DNA from: Porphyromonas macacae DSM 20710 = JCM 13914
Lineage (GTDB): Bacteria > Bacteroidota > Bacteroidia > Bacteroidales > Porphyromonadaceae
Reading direction: 5' to 3'
NCBI RefSeq assembly: GCF_000379945.1
Contig: NZ_KB904124.1
Span: forward strand, 186,001 to 250,000
DNA: 64,000 nucleotides
Shown piece after piece: positions 16,271 to 25,603 of this stretch. Made by a program: the position numbers and the translations under genes. The notes under the pieces were generated by a model that saw nothing but the letters and a program-made list of their open reading frames with translations, made no database searches and was not told the origin of the DNA. Position 1 is the stretch's first letter, and each line of letters begins with the position of its first letter.

Positions 16271-18655
16271 CTAAAAAACAAGTGAAACCTTTTCTGTATA
16301 CGACTTCTCTTTGAACACTACACGTGCCACATAAACGCCCGGAGGCACAATGCCGCCAAGGTCTAAATACGTTCTCAGACTTGTTAAATTCCGGTTGATC
16401 ACACGCATACCGCTCATGTGGTACAGTTCGACCGTTCCCAAAGCTTTTAAGTGATTCATTTGTGCAGTGTCTGTGATGGTTATGACCAAACGGTGCCCAT
16501 CGCTTTGGATCAGTACCGGTTCCTTCGTTGCCGGCTCCGGCTGATTATCGCTGACGGGGTGGATCGGCTGGGTTACTACATCTATCCAGTAGCTTCCGGA
16601 GTACGGATCGGTATCTTGATCGGCCATTAGCCATTTACCGTCTGCTTTTAAGTGAAGAGCATTGTGGCGTGTGCTCATGCCGTTGGGGAGTCTCATCGGA
16701 GCGATGCCCAAGGGTTGGCCTTTCCTGGCGGAAGCCAGACTCACCCGATACGTTCCTCCGCCGGGAAGGTCGTAGCCTGAGCCTTTGTCCGTTATTACAG
16801 GAACAAACCATTCGATCGTATCTTTGTGAACGAAACGTACGAAATCCTTGAAATCGTCGTCTTTTTTGTCGTATGCGTTGTATCCCGGCTGCCCCAATAA
16901 TATATTGAAGAGCTCTTTTGCCTCTGTTCCCTTTGCATCCGAAGCCAATGCCAATACCGTTTTCGGATAATTGTTTTCATAAAAATCTTTTGTGGGTGCC
17001 ATTACGAAATAGAAGCCGAGTACCCGGCTGTTGGCGGGAATATCGATGAGATTGCCGACACCCTCCGGCCGATTGGTCTTCGGGGTGCTTTCGATTATCG
17101 TTCCGTAAATATTTTTGATAATATGACTGTGGCGTTGTACCGGATGTTTGGCCAGAGGGTCGTAGCCCGGGCATTGAGCGGTACCGCTGTTTACCGGGTC
17201 TAACCAGGGGCCTAAAATCATATCTTGCGAGCCTGCATCGGCCGAAGGAGACCACGTTGTGGCGATGGCATAGTAGGCATCGTTTGACGGAGAATTACAA
17301 GTGGAGCTGCCCCCTGTAAGTGCTCCGATGATAAGCCCGTCTTTGTCGTAAAGAGGAGATCCGCTGCTTCCCCCGGCGGTCGTGCCCAAATCCCATCTGT
17401 CGATAAGCCAGTGATGTCCGAACCAGGAAATGGTGCCGGCGGAGAAGTTCCCTAACCGGAGTTTGTCATCTGTTTGATTGTAACGTTTGAGGTTGGACAT
17501 GGGGTGATGTATTCCCATAAAGGTCCCTTGAGGTGTGAGGCTTCTGTTCCAACCGCTAAAGTATGCATTATAATAGGCCGGTATTGTTCCCGGCTTTTGC
17601 GATGAAGCTCCCGGAAGCCCTGTTATACGCAGCAGGCATAAGTCCGAACTTTCATTAAAAGCGATGATCTCCGAACCGCTCAGCGAAAGTTCTTCGGTGG
17701 CACGGATGCTCATCTCCGGAACCGGACTTTGGAAGCCGAAGAAGAATACGGTACTTCGTGCGGATGCGTCACGGAAAGCTTTGTCGTTGGGGTGTGAAAA
17801 ACTGCCGTTCAGACAGTGGGAAGCTGTGAGCACATAGGGCGTGCCGTCATTTTTCGTGTTGTTGATGAGAGCGCCGGTGCAGACCGAGTTTCCATTTACG
17901 ATCATCAGGACCACGCTGCGAGCCTGGTTTTTAACCTTGGGAAAAGCCGCTACGTTCGGTGCACAGGTAAGCTGTCTCCAGCCTGTGTTGTACCAGGGTT
18001 CTCCCTGAAAATGGGAGGATTCCGTTTGCCTTAAATTTTTGTAGATAACTCCGATTCCTTTGTAGTCATGATAGATTTCTGTGACGGTAAAAGGAATATC
18101 CCGGACCGAGGCATTTGTTTTTTGTGCCGGGAAGTTGTACTCTATGGTTATTGCATCTCCTTCGAGTGGAGCTGTATTGAGCGTTTTGTAGGGATTGTTA
18201 TGTTCGTCGGTAAAGGCTCCTCGCACCTGTCCTTTATCGTTGTAGAGAAAAACTTTTCCTCCTTCGGGGATGAAAAAATTTTCCAGCCTTAGTCCTAAGC
18301 TGTGGGCTCCGGAACTGTGAATACGAAGCCGCCAGTATGTCTCCCCGTCCGGAGTACGATAGATAGCTCCGGCATTATGACCTGTCAGATTTACCTTTCG
18401 CGTTACGGCAAAAGGGAAAACCCGCATGTTCGGTTTGTTGTATGTTTCTTCCAGAGCCACGATCGCGGCTTCGTTTACCGGAGGCAATTTGAATGTTTCC
18501 CTTTGAATGCCGCTTGCGCGTACTTCCGCTCCGGATACCGAGTATGACAGAGGTGCTCCTCCGAGAGAAAACTGTCCGCTGGCGGATATGCTGTGGAGGA
18601 GTATGATGCAGAGAAAACAGCTCAGATAATTGAGACGCATTCGTTGTATATTCAT
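16271..18655 (-). CDS. Secreted trypsin-like serine protease (lysyl endopeptidase-like) with T9SS sorting domain
   Basis: 794-residue exported protease. The signal peptide (about 1-30) is followed by a beta-rich propeptide and an S1-fold domain. The catalytic triad is visible as His280 in TASHC, Asp338 in SSDLCLL and Ser431 in GGSSGSPLY. About 230 residues of beta-sandwich follow. The C-terminus has the features of a type A sorting domain: VELYHMSGMRV, PPGVYVARV and a final KVSLVF, which direct the protein through the type IX system to the surface. It resembles lysyl endopeptidases, but P1 specificity cannot be set from sequence. The start at 18655 (MNIQRMRLNYL) avoids six extra residues. A consensus promoter and a palindrome lie upstream. 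PorX in this window may regulate it; that is inference. Confidence 0.92.
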   Translation of the reverse strand: MNIQRMRLNYLSCFLCIILLHSISASGQFSLGGAPLSYSVSGAEVRASGIQRETFKLPPVNEAAIVALEETYNKPNMRVFPFAVTRKVNLTGHNAGAIYRTPDGETYWRLRIHSSGAHSLGLRLENFFIPEGGKVFLYNDKGQVRGAFTDEHNNPYKTLNTAPLEGDAITIEYNFPAQKTNASVRDIPFTVTEIYHDYKGIGVIYKNLRQTESSHFQGEPWYNTGWRQLTCAPNVAAFPKVKNQARSVVLMIVNGNSVCTGALINNTKNDGTPYVLTASHCLNGSFSHPNDKAFRDASARSTVFFFGFQSPVPEMSIRATEELSLSGSEIIAFNESSDLCLLRITGLPGASSQKPGTIPAYYNAYFSGWNRSLTPQGTFMGIHHPMSNLKRYNQTDDKLRLGNFSAGTISWFGHHWLIDRWDLGTTAGGSSGSPLYDKDGLIIGALTGGSSTCNSPSNDAYYAIATTWSPSADAGSQDMILGPWLDPVNSGTAQCPGYDPLAKHPVQRHSHIIKNIYGTIIESTPKTNRPEGVGNLIDIPANSRVLGFYFVMAPTKDFYENNYPKTVLALASDAKGTEAKELFNILLGQPGYNAYDKKDDDFKDFVRFVHKDTIEWFVPVITDKGSGYDLPGGGTYRVSLASARKGQPLGIAPMRLPNGMSTRHNALHLKADGKWLMADQDTDPYSGSYWIDVVTQPIHPVSDNQPEPATKEPVLIQSDGHRLVITITDTAQMNHLKALGTVELYHMSGMRVINRNLTSLRTYLDLGGIVPPGVYVARVVFKEKSYTEKVSLVF

Positions 18656-18731
18656 AAAGCCTCTAAAACTCAAACGTTTAATGCCTGTGTCAGGTTTTGT
18701 TTTACTTATTTAATATTTAATTATCCGTGTA

Positions 18732-18745
18732 ACTACACGTGTAGT
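18732..18745. promoter_or_regulatory. Perfect 14-bp palindrome ACTACACGTGTAGT in the protease leader
   Basis: Perfect dyad with further outer arms GTGTA (18727-18731) and TACAC (18749-18753). It begins about 10-12 bases after the expected transcription start and about 80 bases before the start codon, so it could be an operator or a 5' hairpin. Confidence 0.55.
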
Positions 18746-18762
18746 CGATACACTCTTAAATA

Positions 18763-18794
18763 CAAAGGTACTTTTTTACTTGCTGTTTTACAAA
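18763..18794 (-). promoter_or_regulatory. Promoter of the T9SS protease gene
   Basis: Minus strand: TTTG (18791-18794), 20-base spacer, TACCTTTG (18763-18770). This is an excellent match to the Bacteroidetes -33/-7 pattern and gives a leader of about 100 bases. Confidence 0.75.
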
Positions 18795-18891
18795 GACGTA
18801 ATTTTTCATTTCGAGTATGAGGTTTCTTTTGCCGATACATTTCCGTACGGAAGGATATTCTTTATATATGAGCAATGGATGGGAGGAGTTG

Positions 18892-18927
18892 AAAAAACAG
18901 GCGCAGAATGTGGAATCTCTGCGCCTG
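18892..18927 (-). terminator. Intrinsic terminator of the pdxB/SDR unit
   Basis: Perfect 10-bp stem CAGGCGCAGA/TCTGCGCCTG (18898-18907 and 18918-18927) with a 10-base loop. On the minus strand it is followed by a run of six T. It lies 53 bp beyond the SDR stop codon. Confidence 0.88.
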
Positions 18928-18980
18928 AAGAAGTTAAAATCCGGGCCAACTTGAAGAAACTCTCACGAAAGAGTTTCAAC

Positions 18981-19733
18981 CTAAGGCTTGACCGGTAATT
19001 TTTCCCAAATACAGCCGGGGATAAGCGACCAGCCGAGAACCAAGGCGGCGTAGCGTCTGTCGATGGTGATGCACCGGCGTCCGTTTTCGATGGCGTGTAT
19101 CATGCGTCGTGCCACCTGTCCTGCATCCATAAGCATGGGGAAACGCCTGTTTTTCAGCAGAGGGGTGTCTACAAAACCCGGTCTGATGTCGGTGATCCTC
19201 ACACGGCTGTGTCTGATAGCCGATTGCTGGCTCAGGGCTTGCAGATATTTTTGCTGGAAAGCCTTGGTTGCGGAGTAAGCCGGTATGGCACCCAGACCGC
19301 GAGTTGCGGCAATTGAAGTAATCACGGCCAAACGACCTCCTCTGTGTGCTGCCATATAGTTATAGGCGGCAGTAATCATCCGCACGAATCCTTCACCGTT
19401 GACAGCCATTGTTTTCAATTCCAACTCCGGAATGAGTTCTGTGTTTACCCAGCCTATGCCGGCCGTATGCAGGTAAACATCCATTCCTCCGATCTTTTTG
19501 ATCAGAAGATGGAGGGCATCCGGAGCGTGTGAGCTGGTTACGTCGATGTGTTGGGTATGCACACGGTTGGGAGCTAATTCTTTGAGCTCATTCAACGCCT
19601 CTTCGTTTCGTCCTGCCAACCCCAAGATGGTGTAGGGTCTGAAACGTATCAGGTAGCGTGCTGCTTCCATGCCTATACCGGAAGTGGCGCCCATGATAAT
19701 GATGCGTTGTGCTCTGGGGTGTCTAATTCTCAT
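18981..19733 (-). CDS. Short-chain dehydrogenase/reductase
   Basis: 250-residue SDR oxidoreductase. The Rossmann motif MGATSGIG binds NAD(P). The active-site serine lies in ITSIAATRG and the catalytic YxxxK in YSATKAF. The C-terminus (YAALVLGWSLIPG) is hydrophobic and may associate with the membrane, as in several classical SDRs acting on lipid-like substrates; the substrate is unknown. The ATG at 19733 is chosen because it directly precedes the first strand. It overlaps the pdxB stop by 11 bp, so the two are co-translated, but no functional link to pyridoxal synthesis is evident. Confidence 0.9.
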   Translation of the reverse strand: MRIRHPRAQRIIIMGATSGIGMEAARYLIRFRPYTILGLAGRNEEALNELKELAPNRVHTQHIDVTSSHAPDALHLLIKKIGGMDVYLHTAGIGWVNTELIPELELKTMAVNGEGFVRMITAAYNYMAAHRGGRLAVITSIAATRGLGAIPAYSATKAFQQKYLQALSQQSAIRHSRVRITDIRPGFVDTPLLKNRRFPMLMDAGQVARRMIHAIENGRRCITIDRRYAALVLGWSLIPGCIWEKLPVKP

Positions 19734-20886
19734 GTTGTTCCTGTGTTGTTGTTTCACTTGGAGCAACTTCTACCTTGAAATCCAATGCCGCAAACTGTTT
19801 TTCCAGTTCGAGAGGCACTCCTTTCACGATAAAAGCGCTCATCTCTCTTGGAAAGTTATAATTTTTTCGTTGATCTTCAAACGTTTCGTAACGTTGACGA
19901 AGGGTACGGTCTGTGGCTATGGGATCGAATGTGGCCAACAATGCCCTTTCTATCAGATAGCTGTGGTCGTATGAAAGATCGATGACGGAGTTGATGGGAA
20001 CTCCCGGACGCATCGTTTCCGGATAACCTTGGGTATCGATGGAGAAATATTTGCACACGGCAGCCAGAGCCATACGGCTTCCGTTGGCTTTGCCGTCTGC
20101 GCTGAATCCGGCAATGTGCGGAGTGGCTATGTCGCTCAGACGAAGCAGATCTTCATTGATGTCGGGTTCGCCTTCCCAGCAGTCCGTGATCAGAGAACTC
20201 ACCAGTCCCCGGCGTTTGGCTGCCAGTAAAGCTTCGGTATCGGTAACGGCTCCCCTGCATGCATTGATAATGATCGGTTTGCGGGCACACTGCTCCAAAA
20301 AATCCGTTCCGATCATGTGGTAGGTGGGGTGTGTGCTCTCTTCCGGTTTCGTTAGCGGCACATGAAATGTTATGATGTCGGCCTGTCCTGCTATTTCCTC
20401 CAACCCGATGAACCCCTCAGGTCCTTCCTGAAGAGCTCTGGGAGGATCGCAGAGCAAAATCCGATAACCCATGGCTTCGGCCAGGCGTTTAACCTGCTTG
20501 CCCACATGACCTACACCCACGATGCCCAATGTCTGTTGGCCGGGTTTCCGCCCGTTGCGCATATTTAACCTTGCCAGACAACACATGACATATTGTGCCA
20601 CGGACAGAGCATTGCATCCGGGAGCATTAGCCCAGGCGATGCCGTTTTGTTCGCAATACCGGGTATCTATATGGTCGAAACCGGCAGTGGCCGTGGCAAT
20701 CATTTTCACTTTACTTCCTTTCAACAGTTCGGGAGTACATTTGACAATGCTGCGTATGATCAGAGCATCTGCATCCGCGATACTTTCGGGAGTGAACTCG
20801 GTGTGGTCGAGGTAAGTGACTTGTGCAAACCGTTCAACTACTCCTGCGATGTAGGGTAGAGAACGTTCTATGATGATATGGATCAT
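19723..20886 (-). CDS. pdxB: 4-phosphoerythronate dehydrogenase
   Basis: 387-residue D-2-hydroxyacid dehydrogenase. PdxB oxidises 4-phosphoerythronate in the DXP-dependent route to pyridoxal phosphate. The NAD-binding motif GIVGVGHVGKQV, the catalytic Arg in NACRGAVTDTEAL and the catalytic His in TPHIAGFSADGK are present. The extra C-terminal domain beyond the common dehydrogenase length (about residues 290-387) supports PdxB over SerA or other family members. Overlaps the downstream SDR gene. Confidence 0.92.
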   Translation of the reverse strand: MIHIIIERSLPYIAGVVERFAQVTYLDHTEFTPESIADADALIIRSIVKCTPELLKGSKVKMIATATAGFDHIDTRYCEQNGIAWANAPGCNALSVAQYVMCCLARLNMRNGRKPGQQTLGIVGVGHVGKQVKRLAEAMGYRILLCDPPRALQEGPEGFIGLEEIAGQADIITFHVPLTKPEESTHPTYHMIGTDFLEQCARKPIIINACRGAVTDTEALLAAKRRGLVSSLITDCWEGEPDINEDLLRLSDIATPHIAGFSADGKANGSRMALAAVCKYFSIDTQGYPETMRPGVPINSVIDLSYDHSYLIERALLATFDPIATDRTLRQRYETFEDQRKNYNFPREMSAFIVKGVPLELEKQFAALDFKVEVAPSETTTQEQHEN

Positions 20887-20986
20887 TTTTGTATGTGGCT
20901 GTGCCGTTTAGAGGTGATTGATTTTCAAAATAAGGATTAGGGTTCGATAAACCGGTTAAAATGCAGTGATGCGCCAAGTCTGTTTG

Positions 20987-21319
20987 TCAGGCTTCACCTT
21001 TAAGATGTTTTGAAAATTGGAACTCTGCTCCGTCGCCTTTGTTGGTGCTCATTTCGGGCAGATGGATTTCGCCGAAGTTTTGCTCGTAATCCTCGATATT
21101 TTTCAGTAGCAGATGAGCCAAACGCTTAACATTGTCCGGAGACATTACGATGCGGCTTTTTACACGACTTTGTTGCTGATGAGGGAGCAGACGGATAAAG
21201 TCCAGGATAAACTCGCTCTGTGAGTGCATAACTATGGCCAGGTTGCTGTAAACACCTTCTACAAGACTGTCATCCAAATTAATGCTTACACTGTCTTTGT
21301 TTTCTTTATCTTCTTCCAT
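20987..21319 (-). CDS. DUF3467 family protein
   Basis: 110-residue cytoplasmic protein. Its core (VYSNLAIVMHSQSEFILDFIRLLP, cited in part) and the following RVVMSPDNVKRL-like segment (RIVMSPDNVKRLAHLL) are typical of DUF3467. In Bacteroidetes this protein is often encoded near RNA polymerase genes, but its role is unknown. It stands alone here between pdxB and ppx. A TATCTTTG -7 box lies 33 bp upstream. Confidence 0.88.
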   Translation of the reverse strand: MEEDKENKDSVSINLDDSLVEGVYSNLAIVMHSQSEFILDFIRLLPHQQQSRVKSRIVMSPDNVKRLAHLLLKNIEDYEQNFGEIHLPEMSTNKGDGAEFQFSKHLKGEA

Positions 21320-21351
21320 TTCTATAGCCTGTTATGGTGTGTAAATTTTTT

Positions 21352-21359
21352 TCAAAGAT
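21352..21359 (-). promoter_or_regulatory. -7 box upstream of the DUF3467 gene
   Basis: TATCTTTG on the minus strand, 33 bp before the ATG. No -33 TTTG at the usual spacing. Confidence 0.45.
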
Positions 21360-21406
21360 AGTCAAACCCGTTAAAAAGAGGAATCGGGAAAAACGGCTCA
21401 TATTTT

Positions 21407-22312
21407 TTAGTCCTTCTTTTTATCCTTCAGATAAATAGAGTCTATGATGCCATCGGCCAATCCCGAAATCGGAACCAGCACCCCCGGGGCCTTGAGATGA
21501 TCCACGATACTGATGAAGATATCGGCTGCCGGTATGATGACGTCTGCCCGGTCGGGTTTGAGATTGTAGCGAGCCATTCTTTGCCGGGTGGTATATCTTT
21601 TCAGATCTTCGGTTATACTGTGCAGTTTTTCTGCCGGCAGCAGGTTTATCTGCCCCGTGCACCGGTCGGGAGCAGCCAGCCGGATGAGTTTGTTGATGTT
21701 GCCTCCTGTTCCGATGATGTTTACCTCCGGGTATTTTGCCGATACTTTTTCCAAAAATTGGATAAACGCTTCTTTTTCTGCAGGATTAACCATGCCGCTA
21801 AGGAGACGCACCGTGCCGATATTGAAGGATTTTGACCATTCGAGTTGTCCCTCCGATACCAGATTCAACTCTGTGCTGCCCCCTCCTACGTCTACATATA
21901 GAAAATGACCGCCCCGGGCCGTAATCTTTTCCACCCGGTCGTCGGAAAGCAGTCTGGCTTCTTCCTCACCGTCGATGATCTCGATGGCAATGCCGGTCTT
22001 TTCGCGGATTTCTTCCACCAGTTTTTTCCCGTTGCTTGAGTCACGCATGGCGGATGTGGCACAAGCTCTGTATTCTTTCACATCGTAAATACTCATGATC
22101 TCTTTGTAGGCTTTCATCAGACTGATCAGCTGTTTCGATTTTTTCTTGCTGATTTTTCCTTTGGTGAAAGCATCGCCGCCCAATCGTAAAGGAACGCGTA
22201 GCAGTTGCACTTTGCTCAGAGGCTCCACAGCGTCCGGTTCGTTGACGCTTTTGATAAGCAGGCGTACTGCGTTCGAACCGATGTCTATGGCAGCGTAGTT
22301 GACTTTATCCAT
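21407..22312 (-). CDS. ppx: Exopolyphosphatase / Ppx-GppA family phosphatase
   Basis: 301-residue ASKHA-fold phosphatase that hydrolyses polyphosphate ends or pppGpp. It shows the phosphate loops AAIDIGSNAVRLLI and YVDVGGGSTELNLV and the IGTGGNINKL motif. It is the short two-domain form without the C-terminal HD-like domain. The start at 22312 (MDKVNYAAIDIGS) overlaps the ppk1 stop by 8 bp, so synthesis and breakdown of polyphosphate are encoded as one unit. Which substrate is preferred cannot be told. Confidence 0.93.
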   Translation of the reverse strand: MDKVNYAAIDIGSNAVRLLIKSVNEPDAVEPLSKVQLLRVPLRLGGDAFTKGKISKKKSKQLISLMKAYKEIMSIYDVKEYRACATSAMRDSSNGKKLVEEIREKTGIAIEIIDGEEEARLLSDDRVEKITARGGHFLYVDVGGGSTELNLVSEGQLEWSKSFNIGTVRLLSGMVNPAEKEAFIQFLEKVSAKYPEVNIIGTGGNINKLIRLAAPDRCTGQINLLPAEKLHSITEDLKRYTTRQRMARYNLKPDRADVIIPAADIFISIVDHLKAPGVLVPISGLADGIIDSIYLKDKKKD

Positions 22313-24377
22313 GATTATGTTTTTGTTGTTTTTTTCGGTAAAATTCATAAAGAGCCGTTTGTGAACGGAAGAGAGGCTTCGGTGCGGTCATTCGTTTAGG
22401 ATCTCCGTTGTTGGTGTTTACCCAGTGTCCCTGACTGGTATCGTCCAGCCCTGCCTGTACGATGTTTTTAAGTTCTTTTTTCAAATCTTTATCGTAAACG
22501 GGAGTTACCACTTCGATACGTCGATCCAAATTGCGAGCCATCCAGTCTGCCGAACCGATGAATATACGTTCGTCGCCTCCATTGCAGAAGATATAGATGC
22601 GAGAGTGTTCCAGATAACGGTCTATGATGGCATTGATGCGGATGTTATCGCTCACTCCAGGTACTCCCGGTACCACCGAGCAGTTGCCCCTCACACAGAG
22701 ATCTATTTGCACGCCGGCCTGTGATGCACGGTAGAGCTTGGCCACCATCTTTTCATCTACGATGTGGTTTGTTTTGATTTTGATGTATGCGGGTTTGCCC
22801 TCCTGACTGTTTTTGATTTCACGAGTGATGAGCATGTTGAATTTTTTGCGCATTTCGTTGGGTGATACGATGAGTTCCTTGAAGTGCACGTTCATGAACG
22901 GTTTCTCGATAAAATCGAAAACTTTGCTCACTTCGGATGTGATATTTTTATTTGCCGTCATCAGCATATAGTCTGTATAGACGTTCGCCGTACCTTCGTG
23001 CAGATTGCCGGTGCCGATGCAGGCAATATCGCCGTGTACGGTGGTAATATGGATAAGTTTGGAGTGTATTTTTAATTTTTCCGGTCCGAAGACCACGTTG
23101 ATTCCGGCTTCTTTCATTTTATGACTCCAGGAGATATTGCTCGCTTCGTCGAAGCGTGCCAGCAACTCTACCACAGCTGTGATATGTTTTCCGTTCTGTG
23201 CCGCCGCAATGAGCGCCTTGATGATTTTGGAGTTTTTGGCTACCCTGTACAATGAGATTTTAATTGCTTTTACATCTTTGCTGATAGCAGCCTCGCGCAA
23301 TACTCTGACCAGATGCTCGAAGTTGTAATAGGGAAAATGCAACCCTTGATCTTTATGCAGTATTTGGGACAGAATGCTGTCCGAATATTGCAGTTTGTCG
23401 AAGATCAGCGGTGGTTGCGGTGCGAATTTGAGCTGCGAACGTCCGCAGTCGGGAAAGCTCATCAAGTCACGCATATTGTGGTAACGTCCGCCCGGCACAA
23501 GGGTATCCTCTTTTACCAATGCGGCAGCCTCATACAGTTTATGTTGGATGCTTCGAGGCATGGAGGCATCGTAAACCATCCGAATTGCTTCGCCGCGCTT
23601 GCGTTTTTGCAGACCGGCACTGATTTTTTCCAGTACACTGCTGTGCAGATCGCGGTCGAATTCCATTTCGGCGTCTTTGGTAAACTTGAAAGTGTAGGCC
23701 TCATAGTAGGTGTAGTCCAGTCCGGTGAAGATGTACGGCAGGCAGTAGCGTATCACATCATCCAAAAACATGATGTAGCTTTCGCCGTCTTCATCCGGAA
23801 GGCGGATAAAGCGTCCGACTTCTTTTACCGGTATTTCGATGATGGCCGTCTCTCTGTTTTTCATCTTGCTCAACGATTTTCCATTGGTCAGTTCTACTGC
23901 CAGGTAAAGCGTTTCTTTGAAATTCTTTGGGGAGAATGAAATTTTTTCCAAAAAGATCGGATTCGTACTGCCGTTCAGGTTGGCTGTATAGAAAGCCAGC
24001 ACCTGCTCCCTCTGCTGTGGAGTCAACTGTTGTTCGTTGATAATGTGAATATGTTCTTTTTCCAGCTCCTGTTTCAGTTGGGAGAAGGTGTGTTCGAATA
24101 TCTTGGAATATTCGGCATTGAGTTTTGTGATGGTTTTGAGGGTCTGTTCGGTGCGGGTTTTGGTTCCTTTCGGCAGATCTTTCCCGTTATACTCCATGAT
24201 ACGGCGCAAGGAGGCTACACGAACGCGAAAAAACTCGTCCAGGTTATTTGAGTAGATTCCTAAATAATTAAGCTTTTCGAGTAGCGGCACATCTATTCGG
24301 CCGGCTTCCAGCAATATGCGTTTGTTGAAATACATCCAACTCTCATCTCGCTCGACGTAGGGAAACTTCTTGCTCAT
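22305..24377 (-). CDS. ppk: Polyphosphate kinase 1
   Basis: 690-residue enzyme that makes polyphosphate from ATP through a phosphohistidine. The N-terminal helical domain starts YFNKRILLEA; the catalytic PLD-like halves follow, with KIHSKLIHI (the phosphorylated-histidine region) and IGTGNLHEGTANVYTD. The second half has DRRIEVVTPV. The length fits bacterial PPK1. Translationally coupled to ppx. Polyphosphate kinase contributes to stress survival and biofilm growth in related bacteria (family knowledge). Confidence 0.96.
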   Translation of the reverse strand: MSKKFPYVERDESWMYFNKRILLEAGRIDVPLLEKLNYLGIYSNNLDEFFRVRVASLRRIMEYNGKDLPKGTKTRTEQTLKTITKLNAEYSKIFEHTFSQLKQELEKEHIHIINEQQLTPQQREQVLAFYTANLNGSTNPIFLEKISFSPKNFKETLYLAVELTNGKSLSKMKNRETAIIEIPVKEVGRFIRLPDEDGESYIMFLDDVIRYCLPYIFTGLDYTYYEAYTFKFTKDAEMEFDRDLHSSVLEKISAGLQKRKRGEAIRMVYDASMPRSIQHKLYEAAALVKEDTLVPGGRYHNMRDLMSFPDCGRSQLKFAPQPPLIFDKLQYSDSILSQILHKDQGLHFPYYNFEHLVRVLREAAISKDVKAIKISLYRVAKNSKIIKALIAAAQNGKHITAVVELLARFDEASNISWSHKMKEAGINVVFGPEKLKIHSKLIHITTVHGDIACIGTGNLHEGTANVYTDYMLMTANKNITSEVSKVFDFIEKPFMNVHFKELIVSPNEMRKKFNMLITREIKNSQEGKPAYIKIKTNHIVDEKMVAKLYRASQAGVQIDLCVRGNCSVVPGVPGVSDNIRINAIIDRYLEHSRIYIFCNGGDERIFIGSADWMARNLDRRIEVVTPVYDKDLKKELKNIVQAGLDDTSQGHWVNTNNGDPKRMTAPKPLFRSQTALYEFYRKKQQKHNHG

Positions 24378-24627
24378 TATCTTCTTGTGTTTTGGATGTT
24401 AGTACTTAAAAACTTTTTAAGAAGACCACAGCGTGGTTTCTATAAAGAGTATACTCTTGTAAGGTATAAAAAATATTGTGGTTCCGAAAGATGTGTGTTT
24501 CAGGGCTCTTTTTATGGAATGTGCGGCCGATCATTGCTTTTGATTCTGCCTGTGGCTTCTTGCTTTGCGCTCAGAGGTGGCATTTTGCGGATTTCATCCA
24601 TGCTTCCGGCTTTTTTATTTTATGAAC

Positions 24628-24653
24628 AAGGAGAGCCGGAAGGGGCTCCCCTT
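24628..24653 (-). terminator. Hairpin after the zinc metallopeptidase gene
   Basis: Stem of 10 bp with one G-T pair (24628-24637 and 24644-24653) and a 6-base loop, 17 bp beyond the stop codon at 24670. No T run follows on the minus strand, so termination strength is uncertain. Confidence 0.4.
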
Positions 24654-24669
24654 TTGCCATTTGGTATAA

Positions 24670-25539
24670 TCAGTTTAATGAGGGATCATTGAAGGTATCG
24701 CCCTGACGGAAGTCGCCGGTCAGAAATCCTTTCTTGAACCATGTCATCCGTTGAGCCGATGTGCCGTGTGTAAAGGTATCGGGGGCTGCCCTTCCGTTGG
24801 CTGCTTTTTGCAGCGTGTCGTCACCGATTGCATTGGCTGCGTTGAGGGCTTCTTCCAAATCTCCCTCTTCCAATTCTATGATGCCCATTTTTTGTGCATA
24901 GTGTGCCCAAAGCCCGGCGAAGAAATCGGCTTGCAACTCTACTTTTACATTCAGTTTGTTGTATTCTTTTTGACTGATTTTTCCGCGCTGGCTATGGAAT
25001 GCGTCCAGAATACCCAACAGCTTTTGCACATGATGTCCCACCTCGTGAGCCGTAACGTATGCCATGGCCAGATCTCCCGGAGCTTTGAAACGTTCGGATA
25101 GCTCCTTAAAGAAGGAAAGATCTATGTATACTTTTATATCCGCCGGACAGTAAAACGGCCCCATCTGTGCCATTGCCCCGCCGCATCCCGAGTGAGTCTG
25201 GTCGGTGTAAACCACCAAAGTCGGTTTCTCATAGTTTTTGTTTAACTGTTTGTTGAAAATATCTGTCCAGACATCGTTACAACTGTTAAAGACGTTGAGT
25301 GTGAAATCTTTCCACTCTTCATATTCATGCGCACGACCGGGGTCTATGGTTTCTTCTTTGGCACGGTCGCCCATGGCCGTATTGGCTATTTCCAGCAGTT
25401 TGCCCGGGTCTTGCCCTAAAAAGAGAGCCAATAATAAAACGATGATACCTCCGATACCGCCCAAAACATTCTTGGAACTGACACGACCTCTGCGGTCATC
25501 GAAATTTCCGGTATCGTTATTTTTCTTAATCCATTTCAT
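24670..25539 (-). CDS. Neutral zinc metallopeptidase family protein (YpfJ-like)
   Basis: 289-residue membrane-anchored protein. Residues near 28-45 form one hydrophobic helix (GGIGGIIVLLLALFLG). The extracytoplasmic domain has the zinc motif HEVGHH at 165-170 and the downstream ELQADFFAGLWAHY, where the glutamate is the likely third metal ligand. This family (putative neutral zinc metallopeptidase) is widespread, but substrates are unknown. An ATG three codons upstream (25548) is also possible. Stands alone between ppk1 and an epimerase gene. Confidence 0.9.
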   Translation of the reverse strand: MKWIKKNNDTGNFDDRRGRVSSKNVLGGIGGIIVLLLALFLGQDPGKLLEIANTAMGDRAKEETIDPGRAHEYEEWKDFTLNVFNSCNDVWTDIFNKQLNKNYEKPTLVVYTDQTHSGCGGAMAQMGPFYCPADIKVYIDLSFFKELSERFKAPGDLAMAYVTAHEVGHHVQKLLGILDAFHSQRGKISQKEYNKLNVKVELQADFFAGLWAHYAQKMGIIELEEGDLEEALNAANAIGDDTLQKAANGRAAPDTFTHGTSAQRMTWFKKGFLTGDFRQGDTFNDPSLN

Positions 25540-25603
25540 AGCTGTCAAAAATTAGAAAGGTAAAAAATTACCGGATCATCGATACTCCGATATACCTCCG
25601 GTG

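Larger units (their letters stand above)
18656..18980. other. 325-bp intergenic region upstream of the protease
   Basis: No gene. It holds the protease promoter (18763-18794, minus), a perfect 14-bp palindrome (18732-18745) and the terminator of the SDR/pdxB unit (18898-18927). Confidence 0.8.
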
